From the NCBI GenBank assembly GCA_944322375.1, contig CALUOX010000020.1, forward strand, positions 1 to 34,919: 34,919 nt of DNA. Reading direction: 5' to 3'. This stretch comes from an uncultured Alistipes sp. GTDB taxonomy: Bacteria; Bacteroidota; Bacteroidia; Bacteroidales; Rikenellaceae. The notes beneath the pieces are model-generated. The model did no database searches and was not told the DNA's origin. It was given only the letters and a program-made list of their open reading frames with translations. Positions 7,962 through 16,885 of the stretch are shown here, one piece after another; position 1 is the first letter of the stretch, and the number at the start of each line of letters is the position of its first letter. The position numbers and the translations under genes were made by a program.

Positions 7962-10118
7962 ATGATCAAACGCCTCGGTACATACGGATTCGCGATCGTG
8001 CTGCTCGTCGCAGCACTCCTCCCCGATCGTGCCCAGGCGCAGCTTGACGCGCGCGCGCTCATGCAGGCGCAACAGCGCGGCGAGAATACGAACCTCTTCG
8101 GCGGAAATCCCTACGACCAGCCCGGCGACGAAGAGGACCAACAACAGCAGCCGGTCGATTCGACCAAGGAAAAACGGATCAGGAAGCCGCTTGAATCCTA
8201 CTTCTTCAGCGACTCCATCCGCGCGCTGCCCAACTTCAAGTGGCATATCTCGAAGGATTACAACCGGGTGGAGATCGAGCCGGTCGATACGACCCTCATG
8301 GACTGGCGCATCGACTACCCCTTCTATCGCAAGGGTGTCGGAGATGCTCCGTTGGGGGCACTGGGACAGGGCTCCATCCCGCTCAACTACTTCGATCGGC
8401 CGCAATGGCAGGACTTCACCTTTGCCGTACCGTTCCACTCCTACATCTACGACATGGAGAATGCCCCGTTCTACAACGGCAAACGGCCCTTCCTGCAGAT
8501 GACCTATCTCGAATCGGGACAGAAACGTTATCGGGAGACCAACTTCGAGATCCGCCACGCACAGAACATTTCGCCTTCGACGAGTTTCAACATCGACTAC
8601 AAGTCACGCGGCACGCGAGGACTGTACGAGTGGTCGCGGACCAAGAATCAGAACATCGCCGTGACGTTCGCCCATACGGGCAAACGCTACTCCGTGCATG
8701 CGGGCTACGTCAACAACCACATCGAGACCCAGGAAAACGGCGGTGTCGTGGGGGAGTGGGCCATCCGCGACACGACGTTCGAGATGCCGTCGGGCGTACC
8801 GATGAAGCTGACCAATTCACAGGCGGCCAACATCTACCGCAACCACGCCTTTTTCCTCACGCAGTCCTACGCCTTGCCCCTGCAGCGCGTGACGGAGAAC
8901 GATTTTTCGCTGGCCGATCTCTCGACCGTCTATATCGGGCACTCGATCGAATACAACGTCTGGAGCAAGTGCTATACGGACATTCCGGGCGACTACACCG
9001 ACGAACGGGCCGAAAAGGATGAAAACAACGTCTTCATCCCCCGGACATCGGTCTATTACAACAACTGGTACATCAACCCCTACGCCTCGCGCGACTCCCT
9101 GTGCGAGCGGCGCCTTTCGAACCGCATCTTCGTACAGGCGCAGCCGTGGGACCGCAACGGAGTCATCGGCACGATCGACGGCGGTGTAGGGATCGACATG
9201 TACACCTATTCCCAGTTCTCACTCGGGGACTATCTTTCCGGCAAAAACCGCCGCGACAAACGGACAAGCTATTTCGCCTACGGTGCCATCGCCGGAAAGA
9301 TCAAGAAATACGTCGACTGGGGAGCCGACATGAAGGTTTACCCGTCGGGGTACAGAGGCGGAGACATGTCGCTGGGCGGCCATCTGACGCTCAGCGGTTA
9401 CATCCGCGGTCACGCCCTGATTCTCGAAGGGCGTTTCTCGACCGAGAAACGCTCGCCGTCCTACTGGCAGGAGAATCTCTTCTCGAACCACTACGTTTGG
9501 TCCAACTCCTTGGCAAAGGAGAATGAAACCCGTATCGAGGCTGCATTCCGCGTACCGGACTACGCATTGGAGCTGGCGGCCTGGCAGGGAGTCGTAACCA
9601 ACAAGATCTATTACGGCCCTACCGGTCCCGGTATCTCCGACGTCGGTGTTCTGCAACACGGCGGCAGTGTCAGCCTGACGAGTTTGTATGCCCGCAAGGA
9701 TTTCCGCATCGGCGGACTCCATCTGGACAACAGGGTATTGTTGCAGTGGAGTACAAATCAGGAAGTCATACCCGTTCCGCTTGTGAGCGCCTACCTGTCG
9801 TATTACTACGAATTCTGGGCGGTGCGCGACGTGCTGCGTCTCCAGATCGGTCTGGACGGCCGCTACAACACGACCTATTACGCTCCGGGCTATAATCCGG
9901 CCCTCTCGGCGTTTTACAACCAACGGGACATCGAAGTGGGGAACTATCCCTATACCGACGTCTTCGTCACGGCCAAGTGGAAACGAATGCGCATATTCCT
10001 GAAATACCAGCATGTGAACATGGGACTCTTCGGAAATGGCGATTACTTCTCCATCGCCCACTATCCGCTCAATCCCGGGATGTTCAAGATGGGTATTTCG
10101 TGGGGGTTCTATGACTGA
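7962..10118 (+). CDS. Putative outer-membrane porin (Porin_10 type)
   Basis: The 718-residue protein starts with a clear signal peptide (basic MIKR, hydrophobic core to about residue 24, AQAQ cleavage region). A glutamine- and acid-rich linker follows around residues 33-70, then a long stretch of alternating, aromatic-rich beta-type segments such as YEWSRTKNQNIAVTFAHTG and LSGYIRGHALILEGRFS. The C terminus MFKMGISWGFYD ends in an aromatic residue as expected for an outer-membrane beta-barrel. This pattern and length agree with the Bacteroidota putative porin family Porin_10, of unknown substrate. It is 10 bases downstream of pssA. Absence of a plug and of a TonB box argues against a TonB-dependent receptor. 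The family call is from recall, not a search. Confidence 0.8.
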   Translation: MIKRLGTYGFAIVLLVAALLPDRAQAQLDARALMQAQQRGENTNLFGGNPYDQPGDEEDQQQQPVDSTKEKRIRKPLESYFFSDSIRALPNFKWHISKDYNRVEIEPVDTTLMDWRIDYPFYRKGVGDAPLGALGQGSIPLNYFDRPQWQDFTFAVPFHSYIYDMENAPFYNGKRPFLQMTYLESGQKRYRETNFEIRHAQNISPSTSFNIDYKSRGTRGLYEWSRTKNQNIAVTFAHTGKRYSVHAGYVNNHIETQENGGVVGEWAIRDTTFEMPSGVPMKLTNSQAANIYRNHAFFLTQSYALPLQRVTENDFSLADLSTVYIGHSIEYNVWSKCYTDIPGDYTDERAEKDENNVFIPRTSVYYNNWYINPYASRDSLCERRLSNRIFVQAQPWDRNGVIGTIDGGVGIDMYTYSQFSLGDYLSGKNRRDKRTSYFAYGAIAGKIKKYVDWGADMKVYPSGYRGGDMSLGGHLTLSGYIRGHALILEGRFSTEKRSPSYWQENLFSNHYVWSNSLAKENETRIEAAFRVPDYALELAAWQGVVTNKIYYGPTGPGISDVGVLQHGGSVSLTSLYARKDFRIGGLHLDNRVLLQWSTNQEVIPVPLVSAYLSYYYEFWAVRDVLRLQIGLDGRYNTTYYAPGYNPALSAFYNQRDIEVGNYPYTDVFVTAKWKRMRIFLKYQHVNMGLFGNGDYFSIAHYPLNPGMFKMGISWGFYD

Positions 10119-10172
10119 TCGGATCGGTGTACGCTACGGCACGCGAACGAACTGCCCGCAAAGCAAAACTTT

Positions 10173-10862
10173 ATGCTGAAGAAAACGTTCTTGACATTTG
10201 TGTTCTTAACCTTATTGACGACCTTTTACGGCATGAACGCCACATTCGGGCTGCACGGCAGCCGTTCGGACATCGAGCGGATGCACGTTTCGGACAGTCC
10301 GATCGAATCCGCCTCCTACACCATTTCGATCTACGACGATCTGATTCGCACGGTCAGTGAGGAAGAGGGGTTCGACTGGCGGCTCATGAGCGCCATCGCC
10401 TATCACGAATCGCGGTTCACACCCGATATTGTCTCGAAACAGGGTGCGGCAGGGCTGATGCAGATCATGCCGCATGTGGCACGGCAGTTCAACGTGTCGG
10501 GGGATCGGATTTTCGATCCCGAAACCAACGTCCGTCTGGCCACACAGGTGCTTGGCCGCATTTCAAGTTCGCTTCGTTTTGCACCGGGGACCTCCGAAGA
10601 AGACCGCATGAGCATCATTCTGGCCTCATACAACGGCGGCATCGGACATGTCAACGATGCACGGCGTCTGGCCCGCAATCACGGAGAGAATCCCGATTCA
10701 TGGGAGACCGTCGCGCGTTATCTCACGCTGAAGGCGCAACCCGAATACTATGAACAGCAAGGGGTAAATTGCGGACGTTTTACGGGAGGCCGACAAACGA
10801 CGGCCTATGTCCGGGACGTAATGAGCCGATACGACCGCTATTGCCGGATGACGGCACGTTAG
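10173..10862 (+). CDS. Lytic transglycosylase, SLT domain
   Basis: A 229-residue exported protein: an N-terminal hydrophobic segment (residues 4-20) acts as signal peptide or anchor, followed by an SLT-type muramidase domain. Key motifs are in order: AYHESRF with catalytic Glu79, GLMQIMP (94-100) and ASYNGG (151-156). Such enzymes cleave MurNAc-GlcNAc bonds with formation of 1,6-anhydromuramic acid during wall turnover. The domain resembles the C-terminal half of MltF; the N-terminal substrate-binding-protein-like domain of MltF is absent, so this is a minimal form. It lies 54 bases after the porin stop without a recognisable promoter and is followed by a strong terminator, so it may end the pssA transcript. 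Confidence 0.92.
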   Translation: MLKKTFLTFVFLTLLTTFYGMNATFGLHGSRSDIERMHVSDSPIESASYTISIYDDLIRTVSEEEGFDWRLMSAIAYHESRFTPDIVSKQGAAGLMQIMPHVARQFNVSGDRIFDPETNVRLATQVLGRISSSLRFAPGTSEEDRMSIILASYNGGIGHVNDARRLARNHGENPDSWETVARYLTLKAQPEYYEQQGVNCGRFTGGRQTTAYVRDVMSRYDRYCRMTAR

Positions 10863-10892
10863 GAACATTCCGACTAAGAATTATTCTCAAAC

Positions 10893-10923
10893 AATAGGGG
10901 ACTCTCATCCCCTATTATTTTTT
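10893..10923 (+). terminator. Rho-independent terminator after lytic transglycosylase
   Basis: A perfect 8-bp stem, AATAGGGG (10893-10900) and CCCCTATT (10909-10916), with an 8-base loop, followed by ATTTTTT. It begins about 30 bases after the stop codon and only works on the plus strand, since no T run exists on the other side. Confidence 0.9.
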
Positions 10924-10946
10924 ATGCCGTCTCCGCATGACGGCAT
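10924..10946. repeat. Inverted repeat directly after the terminator
   Basis: ATGCCGTC (10924-10931) pairs perfectly with GACGGCAT (10939-10946) around a 7-base loop. It abuts the preceding terminator and faces the convergent minus-strand gene that ends at 11092. It lacks a T run on either side; it may be a second, back-to-back stop signal or a transcript 3' end protector. Confidence 0.55.
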
Positions 10947-11091
10947 GTTCGGAGAGCGTCATTGGCCGCAGATCGCCAAGATCGGAAAGGACTCGCCGCC
11001 GCACGCCCATAATTGCCACAGGCGCCTTAAACGGATATATCCGCGCGACAAACAGGAACGAGTTGCAACAAGTGTCTCCGGAGAGGCCGCA

Positions 11092-11757
11092 TCACAACAG
11101 CAGCACGGCCAGCGTCGCGACGACAAAGCCGCCGGCATACCCCGCTGCAACCTGACAGATGTTGTGACAACCCAGCCACAGCCGGGCCGAAGCAAGTGCT
11201 CCGGCGCACAGGATCGACAGTGCGAAAGCCCCCGTAAGATTGCCGACACTGCCGAAAGTCACCAGCAGCAGGAAGGCGGCAACGGCTCCCTGCGCCGTCA
11301 GATGCAGACTGATTTTCCAATAGCAGGTCACGGCAAGGCAGAACAGCTCGCAACAGGCGCCCGCCACGAGAAACTTGCGGACAAGCATCGCCGAGGGGAT
11401 ACGGGCCACCGTCACGGCGCACAAGACATAACAGACGATTCCGATTGCCAGCGGCAGAATGCGTTCCCTGCGCCGGTCGACCGCCATCGACGAAATACGC
11501 CCCAGCGAACGCAGCAATCCCGCCGCAAGCAGCGGGATGACGGCCGTATATAACGCTGTCACCCAAAAGAGATAGAATTTTACCGATACAGGGTAATAAG
11601 AGAGTTGCGTCGGTCCCAACAGCACCAGCAATAAAACGTACGTCGGCACAAAAAGCGGATGCAGCACGACCGACAACGTTTGGGAGAGGCGTGTCGGCAC
11701 GCTCCGGTCGCTACGCCGCAGTGCGGGTGTAAGGTCGGGGGTTCGTAATTCGTCCAT
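11092..11757 (-). CDS. PAP2-like integral membrane protein
   Basis: The 221-residue protein has six hydrophobic segments after a polar N terminus. Three places recall the PAP2 phosphatase pattern: DRRRERILPL, WKISLHLTA and RLWLGCHNICQVAAG, the last keeping the R, G, H and a following G of the third PAP2 motif. The usual second-motif PSGH is replaced by SLHLTA and the Asp after the last His is Gln, so activity on phosphorylated lipids is uncertain. The start codon overlaps the rpoN stop codon by one base (ATGA read on the minus strand), so it is translationally coupled to the sigma factor. A role in envelope lipid or undecaprenyl phosphate handling is plausible, but inferred only from the fold. 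Confidence 0.6.
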   Translation of the reverse strand: MDELRTPDLTPALRRSDRSVPTRLSQTLSVVLHPLFVPTYVLLLVLLGPTQLSYYPVSVKFYLFWVTALYTAVIPLLAAGLLRSLGRISSMAVDRRRERILPLAIGIVCYVLCAVTVARIPSAMLVRKFLVAGACCELFCLAVTCYWKISLHLTAQGAVAAFLLLVTFGSVGNLTGAFALSILCAGALASARLWLGCHNICQVAAGYAGGFVVATLAVLLL

Positions 11758-13181
11758 CAGATCTGTTTTCGCAGGCGTGCAACCGGAATACCGAGCATCT
11801 CCCGATATTTGGCAACCGTGCGGCGCGCTATGCAGTAACCTTTGTCGTTAAGTATATCCATCAGCGTCTCGTCGGTCAACGGCCGGCGCTTGTCTTCGTT
11901 GTCGATGCAGCCCCGCAGGATGTTCTTGATCTCGTAGCTCGAGACCTCTTCGCCCGAAGAGGTCTGCATCGCCTCCGAGAAGAGCGACTTGAGCAGGATG
12001 ATCCCGAACTGCGTCTGCACGTACTTGCTGTTCACCACACGCGAGATCGTCGAGACGTCGAGTCCCGTGCGGTCGGCGATATCCTTCAGAATCATCGGCC
12101 GCAGCTTGCTCTGGTCGCCCGTCTTGAAGTACTCCTGCTGAAAATTGAGGATCTCCTGCATCGTCCGCATCAGCGTGTCACGCCGCTGCTTGATCGCCGA
12201 GATGAACCATTTGGCCGAGTCGATCTTGCTCTTGACGAACTGAACCGCCTCGCGGTTCTCCTCCTGCACGCGGCCGTCGGCCGAGACCATGTCGCGCATC
12301 ATCTCCACGTAGCGATGGCTGATGCGCACGTCGGGAACATTGTACGAATTGAGCGACAGATCGAAACGTCCGTCATGGTAGTCGAGGATGAAATCGGGGA
12401 CGATATAGGGCGCCGCATCCGAACTGCCGTCCGAATAACCGTTGGCCGGTTTGGGGGAAAGATGGCGGATCTCGGCGATCGCATCGCGGAACTCCTCCTC
12501 GGAGACCTGCAACCGGGAGATCAGTTTTTCGTAATGCTTCTTGGCAAACTCCTCGAAGTACGACGAGAGGATCTTGCGTGCCAGGCGCCGCGCACGAGTA
12601 TTCATCGGCAGCTGATCCAACTGCAGGAGCAGGCACTCCCGCAGATTGCGGGCGCCGATACCGGCCGGTTCGAGATCCTGGATCACCTTGAGAAGCTCCT
12701 CCAGCCTGGCCGGTGTGACCTCCACCCCCAACGTAAAGGCGATATCGTCGGCAATGGACTCCAGATCCCGCCGCAGGTAACCGTCCTCGTCGAGGCTTCC
12801 GACCAGATAGACCGCAAGACGCATGTCCTCCTCCGAAAGATTGCGATAGCCAAGCTGTTCGGTCAGGTACTCCTGCAACGACCTGCCGCCCGACAAGGGG
12901 GCCTGACGCGGCTTGTCATCCTTCGAGAAGTTGTTCGCCCGCAGCTTGTACGACGGCGTTTCATCCTCCTTCAGGTACTCCTCCACCGAGATCTGCTGCG
13001 GAGTCTCCTCTTCATTCTCCTTCTGAGGTTCGACCTCCTCGAGCACGATATTGTTCTCGATCTCCTCCTTGATGCGCTGCTCAAGCTGCACGGTCGGCAG
13101 TTCGAGCAACTTGATCATCTGAATCTGCTGCGGAGAGAGTTTCTGCTGAAGCGACAGCACCTGTTTCTGATGAATAGCCAT
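11757..13181 (-). CDS. rpoN: RNA polymerase sigma-54 factor
   Basis: This 474-residue protein has the full sigma-54 layout. Region I at the N terminus is glutamine- and leucine-rich (QKQVLSLQQKLSPQQIQMIK) and contacts activators; an acidic region II follows (EEVEPQKENEEE, residues about 48-75). The core-binding and helix-turn-helix parts follow, and the C-terminal RpoN box ARRTVAKYRE, which reads the -24 element, is intact. It directs transcription that depends on AAA+ enhancer-binding activators; none is encoded in this window and I saw no convincing -24/-12 site. It is followed by, and coupled to, the PAP2-like gene. A weak -7 box TAACATTG lies 8 bases before the start codon, rather close for a normal leader. 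Confidence 0.96.
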   Translation of the reverse strand: MAIHQKQVLSLQQKLSPQQIQMIKLLELPTVQLEQRIKEEIENNIVLEEVEPQKENEEETPQQISVEEYLKEDETPSYKLRANNFSKDDKPRQAPLSGGRSLQEYLTEQLGYRNLSEEDMRLAVYLVGSLDEDGYLRRDLESIADDIAFTLGVEVTPARLEELLKVIQDLEPAGIGARNLRECLLLQLDQLPMNTRARRLARKILSSYFEEFAKKHYEKLISRLQVSEEEFRDAIAEIRHLSPKPANGYSDGSSDAAPYIVPDFILDYHDGRFDLSLNSYNVPDVRISHRYVEMMRDMVSADGRVQEENREAVQFVKSKIDSAKWFISAIKQRRDTLMRTMQEILNFQQEYFKTGDQSKLRPMILKDIADRTGLDVSTISRVVNSKYVQTQFGIILLKSLFSEAMQTSSGEEVSSYEIKNILRGCIDNEDKRRPLTDETLMDILNDKGYCIARRTVAKYREMLGIPVARLRKQI

Positions 13182-13304
13182 AATGGGTCAATGTTAAAAA
13201 ATCAACTCTGCACACGGGAGCATGTCGGCATGCAATCCTGCCCGCATTGTCTGCAATCGCTTCGCACTCCGCACCTTGGATTCCGACGCGAAGAATCCGT
13301 GTCG

Positions 13305-14690
13305 TCAGAACTCGGCGTGCTGCGGCGTACGCGGGAAGGGTATTACGTCGCGGATATTGCTCATACCCGTCACGAAGAGCAGCAGACGTTCGAAGCCCAG
13401 GCCGAAACCGGAGTGCGGCGCCGAACCCCACCGGCGCGTATCGAGATACCACCACAGTTCGCGTTCGTTCATGCCCAACTCCTTCACACGCGCACAAAGC
13501 TTGCCATAATCGGCTTCACGCTCCGAGCCGCCGATGATTTCGCCGATTTTCGGGAACAATACGTCCATTGCGCGTACCGTGCGTCCGTCGTCGTTCTGTT
13601 TCATGTAGAAGGCCTTGATCTCCTTCGGATAGTTGATCAGGATCACCGGGCGCTTGAAATGCTCCTCCACCAGATAGCGCTCGTGCTCCGACTGCAGGTC
13701 GCAGCCCCAGTCGCACGGGAACTCGAACTTCCGGCCCGAAGCCTTCAGGATTTCGATGCCTTCGGTATAATCCAGACGCTTGAACTCGTTGTGTGCGACG
13801 AACTCCAGGCGCGTGATCAACTCCGGATCCCACATCTTGTTCATGAACTCCAGATCTTCGCGGCAATTTTCGAGTGCATAGTTGATCAGATACTTCAGGA
13901 ACTCTTCAGCCAGTTCCATGTTGTCCTCCAGATCGTAGAACGCCATCTCCGGTTCGATCATCCAGAACTCGGCAAGGTGACGCGGCGTATTGGAGTTTTC
14001 GGCGCGGAACGTCGGGCCGAACGTATAGATCTGTCCGAGCGACAGGGCTCCCAGTTCGCCTTCCAGCTGTCCCGACACGGTCAGGTTGCACGGTTTGCCG
14101 AAGAAGTCCTGCGTATAATCGACGCGCCCCTCTTCGGTATGCGGCAGGTTGTTCAGATCGAGCGTCGTCACCTGGAACATCGCGCCGGCGCCCTCGCAGT
14201 CCGACGCCGTGATCAGCGGGGAGTGCCAGTAATAGAATCCCTTGTCGTTGAAGAATTTGTGAATGGCGTAGGCCATCGCATGGCGGATCCGCAATATGGC
14301 GCCGAAGGTATTGGTTCGCGGACGCAGATAGGCGATGTCGCGCAGGAATTCGAGCGAATGGCCCTTTTTCTGCAACGGATAGGTTGCAGGATCGGCCGTA
14401 CCGTAGATCTCGATGGCTGCAGCCTGCACCTCCACGCCCTGACCTTGTCCCGGCGACTGTACGAGCTGTCCGTCCACACGGATACAGGCTCCGGTGGTAA
14501 TCTGACGCAACAACTCGTCGTCGAACTTCGACAGATCGACGACAACCTGCAGGTTGGAGACGCACGAACCGTCATTCAGTGCGATGAACGCCACGTTCTT
14601 GTTTCCACGCTTGGTGCGCACCCAGCCCTTGACCGTCACATCGGCACCGGCCGTCGAACGAAGCAACTGTGCAATTCGAAGAGTTTTCAT
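13305..14690 (-). CDS. asnS: Asparagine--tRNA ligase
   Basis: A 461-residue class IIb aminoacyl-tRNA synthetase that charges tRNA-Asn in the cytoplasm. The N-terminal OB fold ([19 protein letters not shown]) binds the anticodon. Motif 2 is seen in [18 protein letters not shown] and motif 3 in [12 protein letters not shown]. The asparagine-type segments [16 protein letters not shown] and [12 protein letters not shown] separate it from AspS. The start [10 protein letters not shown] is preferred: the frame is open to 14831, but those residues lie over and upstream of the promoter and are not family-like. rpoN follows on the same strand after 123 bases. Confidence 0.96.
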   Translation of the reverse strand: MKTLRIAQLLRSTAGADVTVKGWVRTKRGNKNVAFIALNDGSCVSNLQVVVDLSKFDDELLRQITTGACIRVDGQLVQSPGQGQGVEVQAAAIEIYGTADPATYPLQKKGHSLEFLRDIAYLRPRTNTFGAILRIRHAMAYAIHKFFNDKGFYYWHSPLITASDCEGAGAMFQVTTLDLNNLPHTEEGRVDYTQDFFGKPCNLTVSGQLEGELGALSLGQIYTFGPTFRAENSNTPRHLAEFWMIEPEMAFYDLEDNMELAEEFLKYLINYALENCREDLEFMNKMWDPELITRLEFVAHNEFKRLDYTEGIEILKASGRKFEFPCDWGCDLQSEHERYLVEEHFKRPVILINYPKEIKAFYMKQNDDGRTVRAMDVLFPKIGEIIGGSEREADYGKLCARVKELGMNERELWWYLDTRRWGSAPHSGFGLGFERLLLFVTGMSNIRDVIPFPRTPQHAEF

Positions 14691-14809
14691 ATGATTTGAT
14701 TCTTGATCTTTTCTTGACTCCGTCGTCTGTTTGTCTTCGATACGTCGCCGCGACATCATCAAGCGGTCGTTTGCCTCAGCATCCGGCTCCCGTATCTTTT
14801 CTGAAAATA

Positions 14810-14817
14810 CAAAAGTA
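14810..14817 (-). promoter_or_regulatory. Promoter -7 box for asnS
   Basis: The minus strand reads TACTTTTG, matching TAnnTTTG, inside an AT-rich stretch about 120 bases before the start codon. A TTG lies about 15 bases upstream, which is shorter than the usual spacing. The implied leader is roughly 110 bases long. Confidence 0.5.
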
Positions 14818-15065
14818 CAAAAAATTCGCATACAATCGTATTCGGTGACAATTTATTCTCCTCGACGACCCTTTTGGAGCCCTCTCCTCCGACAGGCCCG
14901 AATCTCCGTTCGGACCCGTCACGTCCTTCTCTCTTTTTTCTTAATTATCCTCAACTTATCCTCAATGTCTTGTTATCTTCAACGTTCCGGATACCTTTGG
15001 TTTTATCCTCAATCTTCCGCCATCCCTGGTTCCGGTCCGGAGCCGCTGTCCCGCCGCCCGAAAGT

Positions 15066-15439
15066 CCGATTTCATTTGGCCCTGCCCTTAACCTTTCATA
15101 TTCGGGCTCCCACCTGAGACCTCCCCTCCGTCCCGGCAGAAGCAACTCGACGTCTGCTTCTGCGCCCGACCTTTCATACTTTGACTCCGACTTGGACACT
15201 CCGTCCCGGCATAGCCAAACTGAAAGCTCCATTTTCATTTGCCGGTGCGTCCGACTTTTCGCACTTTGGCTCCGCCCCGGATACTCCGTCCCGACATAGC
15301 CAAACTGAAAATTCCATTTTCATTTGCCGCTGCGCCCGACTTTTCGTACTTTGGCTCCGCCTCGGATACTCCGTCCCGGCACAGCCAAACTGAAAACTCC
15401 GTTTTCATTTGCCGCTGCGCCCGACTTTTCGTATCTTTG
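15066..15439 (+). repeat. Repeat array 1: five 85-bp promoter-like units
   Basis: Five tandem units end in a promoter. Anchored on the -7-like box, the copies fall at 15099, 15177, 15262, 15347 and 15432, so the last four are exactly 85 bases apart. Boxes read in order TATTCGGG, TACTTTG, CACTTTG, TACTTTG and finally TATCTTTG. Each unit runs roughly GAAAA-TCC-TTTTCATTTGCC, then GCGCCCGACTTTTCG, the box, GGCTCCGCC, GGATACTCCGTCCCGGCA and AGCCAAA. TTTGGCT after the box and AGCCAAA at the unit end form an inverted repeat. Similarity decreases with distance from the downstream gene. There are no unique spacers, so it is not a CRISPR. Confidence 0.9.
15408..15439 (+). promoter_or_regulatory. Promoter at the end of array 1 (GH2-like gene)
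   Basis: TTTG at 15408-15411, exactly 20 bases of spacer, then TATCTTTG at 15432-15439 give a perfect Bacteroidota promoter. The box ends 22 bases before the start codon at 15462. Confidence 0.8.
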
Positions 15440-15461
15440 TCCACAAAACCGTTCATCCGAA

Positions 15462-16802
15462 ATGAAACGACTGATTACACTTTGCACTTCCCTGTTCGTA
15501 CTCACGGGACTTCATGCCCAGACGGCCGAAGTTTTCCGTTCGGAGTTCGTACCTTTCGATACGCGCGACGATGCGACCGAACTTCTTCGCGGCAACATCG
15601 CCCACTACGAGGAGTACAAACCGCAGCTCATCCAACGGGAGGGTGCCGTCACGACCGTCGGACAGGTCGTCGAGATACCGCTGGCGCTTACCGACCGCGA
15701 CGTCTATCTGCATCTGGAGAACGTCGGATCGGCCTACACGCTGCTGGTCAACGACGCCGTCGTCGCCGAGGTGGAGGACGACCGCACCCCCCGGGAATTT
15801 CTCATTTCACCCCATGTCAAACCGGGCCGCAATGCCGTGATGCTTGATCTGCGGCCTTCGAAGACACCGCAGCTGCAGGCCGACAAGCCCGTCGCCCGTC
15901 CGCAATACGCCAACAGCTACCTCATCTTTCAACACCGTCTCCACATCGACGACTACACCATAGCCCTGGTGCCTGATTCGACGGGCAATTTTGCATGGCT
16001 GAACCTCGACGTCGTGGTTTCGAACTCCTACAACGGCACGGAGTCGATCTCCGCAGGCTACGACATCTACGACCCCAAGGGCAAACTGCTCGATTACGGA
16101 CTCCGGGAGGTGACGGTACCGGGCGGTTCGCGCGACACGCTTCACTTCAAACGTCCCATATATGGCGCCGCGTCCAACCAGTGGGACGAGGCGAAGCAGC
16201 CGCTCTACAAGGTGACGCTCTACACCAAACGCAACGGGATTCTGTGGGAGTACATCCCGCTCCAGATCGGGTACGGACGCACGGAATTCCGCGACGGCCG
16301 GTTCTACCGTTTCGGCCTGGAGCTGCTGCTGCGGCCGAAACGCTACAATGCCGCAGCCGACGAGAAAACCACTGCCGCAGAGATGAAAAAGCTCAAGGCG
16401 GCAAATATCAACACGCTGCTGCCCGAATACCCGCAGCCGCACTGGTTCTACACGCTCTGCGACCGCATGGGATTCTATGTCATCGACTGTGCGGCAATCG
16501 ACGCTCCGACGGCCCGCGACGACCGGAGTGTCGGCGGCACGCCCTCGAATGATCCGCAACTTGTCGGGGAGTACGTCAGTCGGGTAAAGGCCATGTACTA
16601 CCGTTCGCGCAACCACACCTCGATCATCGCCTTCATGCTGGGCTACGAATCGGGAAACGGCTACAACATGTACAAGGCCTACGAATGGCTCAAATCGGTC
16701 GAACACGAGAAACCGGTCATCTATTTCGACGCCGACGGAGAGTGGAATTCGGATATTGCCGACGAAGACGCACTCCAGCCGGTCAGGATCTCCCGCTATT
16801 AA
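15462..16802 (+). CDS. Exported GH2 beta-galactosidase-like protein, catalytic region incomplete
   Basis: This 446-residue protein has a signal peptide (residues 1-20, LHAQ cleavage region). A sugar-binding-like jelly roll (about 21-180), an Ig-like domain (about 181-300) and the beginning of a TIM barrel follow. The barrel part keeps GH2 landmarks: MKKLKAANINTLL, HWFYTLCDRMGFYVID and IIAFMLGYESGNG, where Glu396 aligns with the acid/base Glu of LacZ, although the preceding Asn is Tyr. The protein stops 50 residues later, before the place where the second catalytic Glu (nucleophile) would lie, and no such motif appears in the 83 bases that follow. It is probably a non-catalytic or altered relative rather than an active galactosidase; recent truncation is the alternative. 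It has its own strong promoter at the end of array 1. Confidence 0.75.
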   Translation: MKRLITLCTSLFVLTGLHAQTAEVFRSEFVPFDTRDDATELLRGNIAHYEEYKPQLIQREGAVTTVGQVVEIPLALTDRDVYLHLENVGSAYTLLVNDAVVAEVEDDRTPREFLISPHVKPGRNAVMLDLRPSKTPQLQADKPVARPQYANSYLIFQHRLHIDDYTIALVPDSTGNFAWLNLDVVVSNSYNGTESISAGYDIYDPKGKLLDYGLREVTVPGGSRDTLHFKRPIYGAASNQWDEAKQPLYKVTLYTKRNGILWEYIPLQIGYGRTEFRDGRFYRFGLELLLRPKRYNAAADEKTTAAEMKKLKAANINTLLPEYPQPHWFYTLCDRMGFYVIDCAAIDAPTARDDRSVGGTPSNDPQLVGEYVSRVKAMYYRSRNHTSIIAFMLGYESGNGYNMYKAYEWLKSVEHEKPVIYFDADGEWNSDIADEDALQPVRISRY

Positions 16803-16885
16803 ACGTCCGATCCGGCATGGAACGGAACCGTCAAATGGGAACAACCGACTGAAGAGGGTATGGAACAGCGTTTGAATCCGAACCG

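Larger units (their letters stand above)
14818..15461. other. Divergent intergenic region with repeat array 1
   Basis: The spacer lies between the asnS promoter and the GH2-like gene. The left part (14860-15060) is pyrimidine-rich on the plus strand, with a near-repeat TTATCCTCAA at about 14945, 14956 and 15005. The right part is the 85-bp repeat array described next. Short open frames crossing it on both strands translate the repeats, giving the recurring peptide PTFRTLAPP, and are not genes. Confidence 0.6.

Noticed and set aside
13189-13196. TAACATTG as the rpoN promoter
   Set aside because: It has one mismatch to the consensus, no -33 element, and is only 8 bases from the start codon, so I do not list it as a promoter.
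12315-14699. 794-codon open frame on the plus strand
   Set aside because: It is antisense to rpoN and asnS, both secure, and shows no motif of its own.
15141-15439. CRISPR-like appearance of regularly spaced repeats
   Set aside because: The whole 85-base unit is repeated; there are no unique spacers between short repeats, no cas genes in the window, and each unit carries promoter elements.
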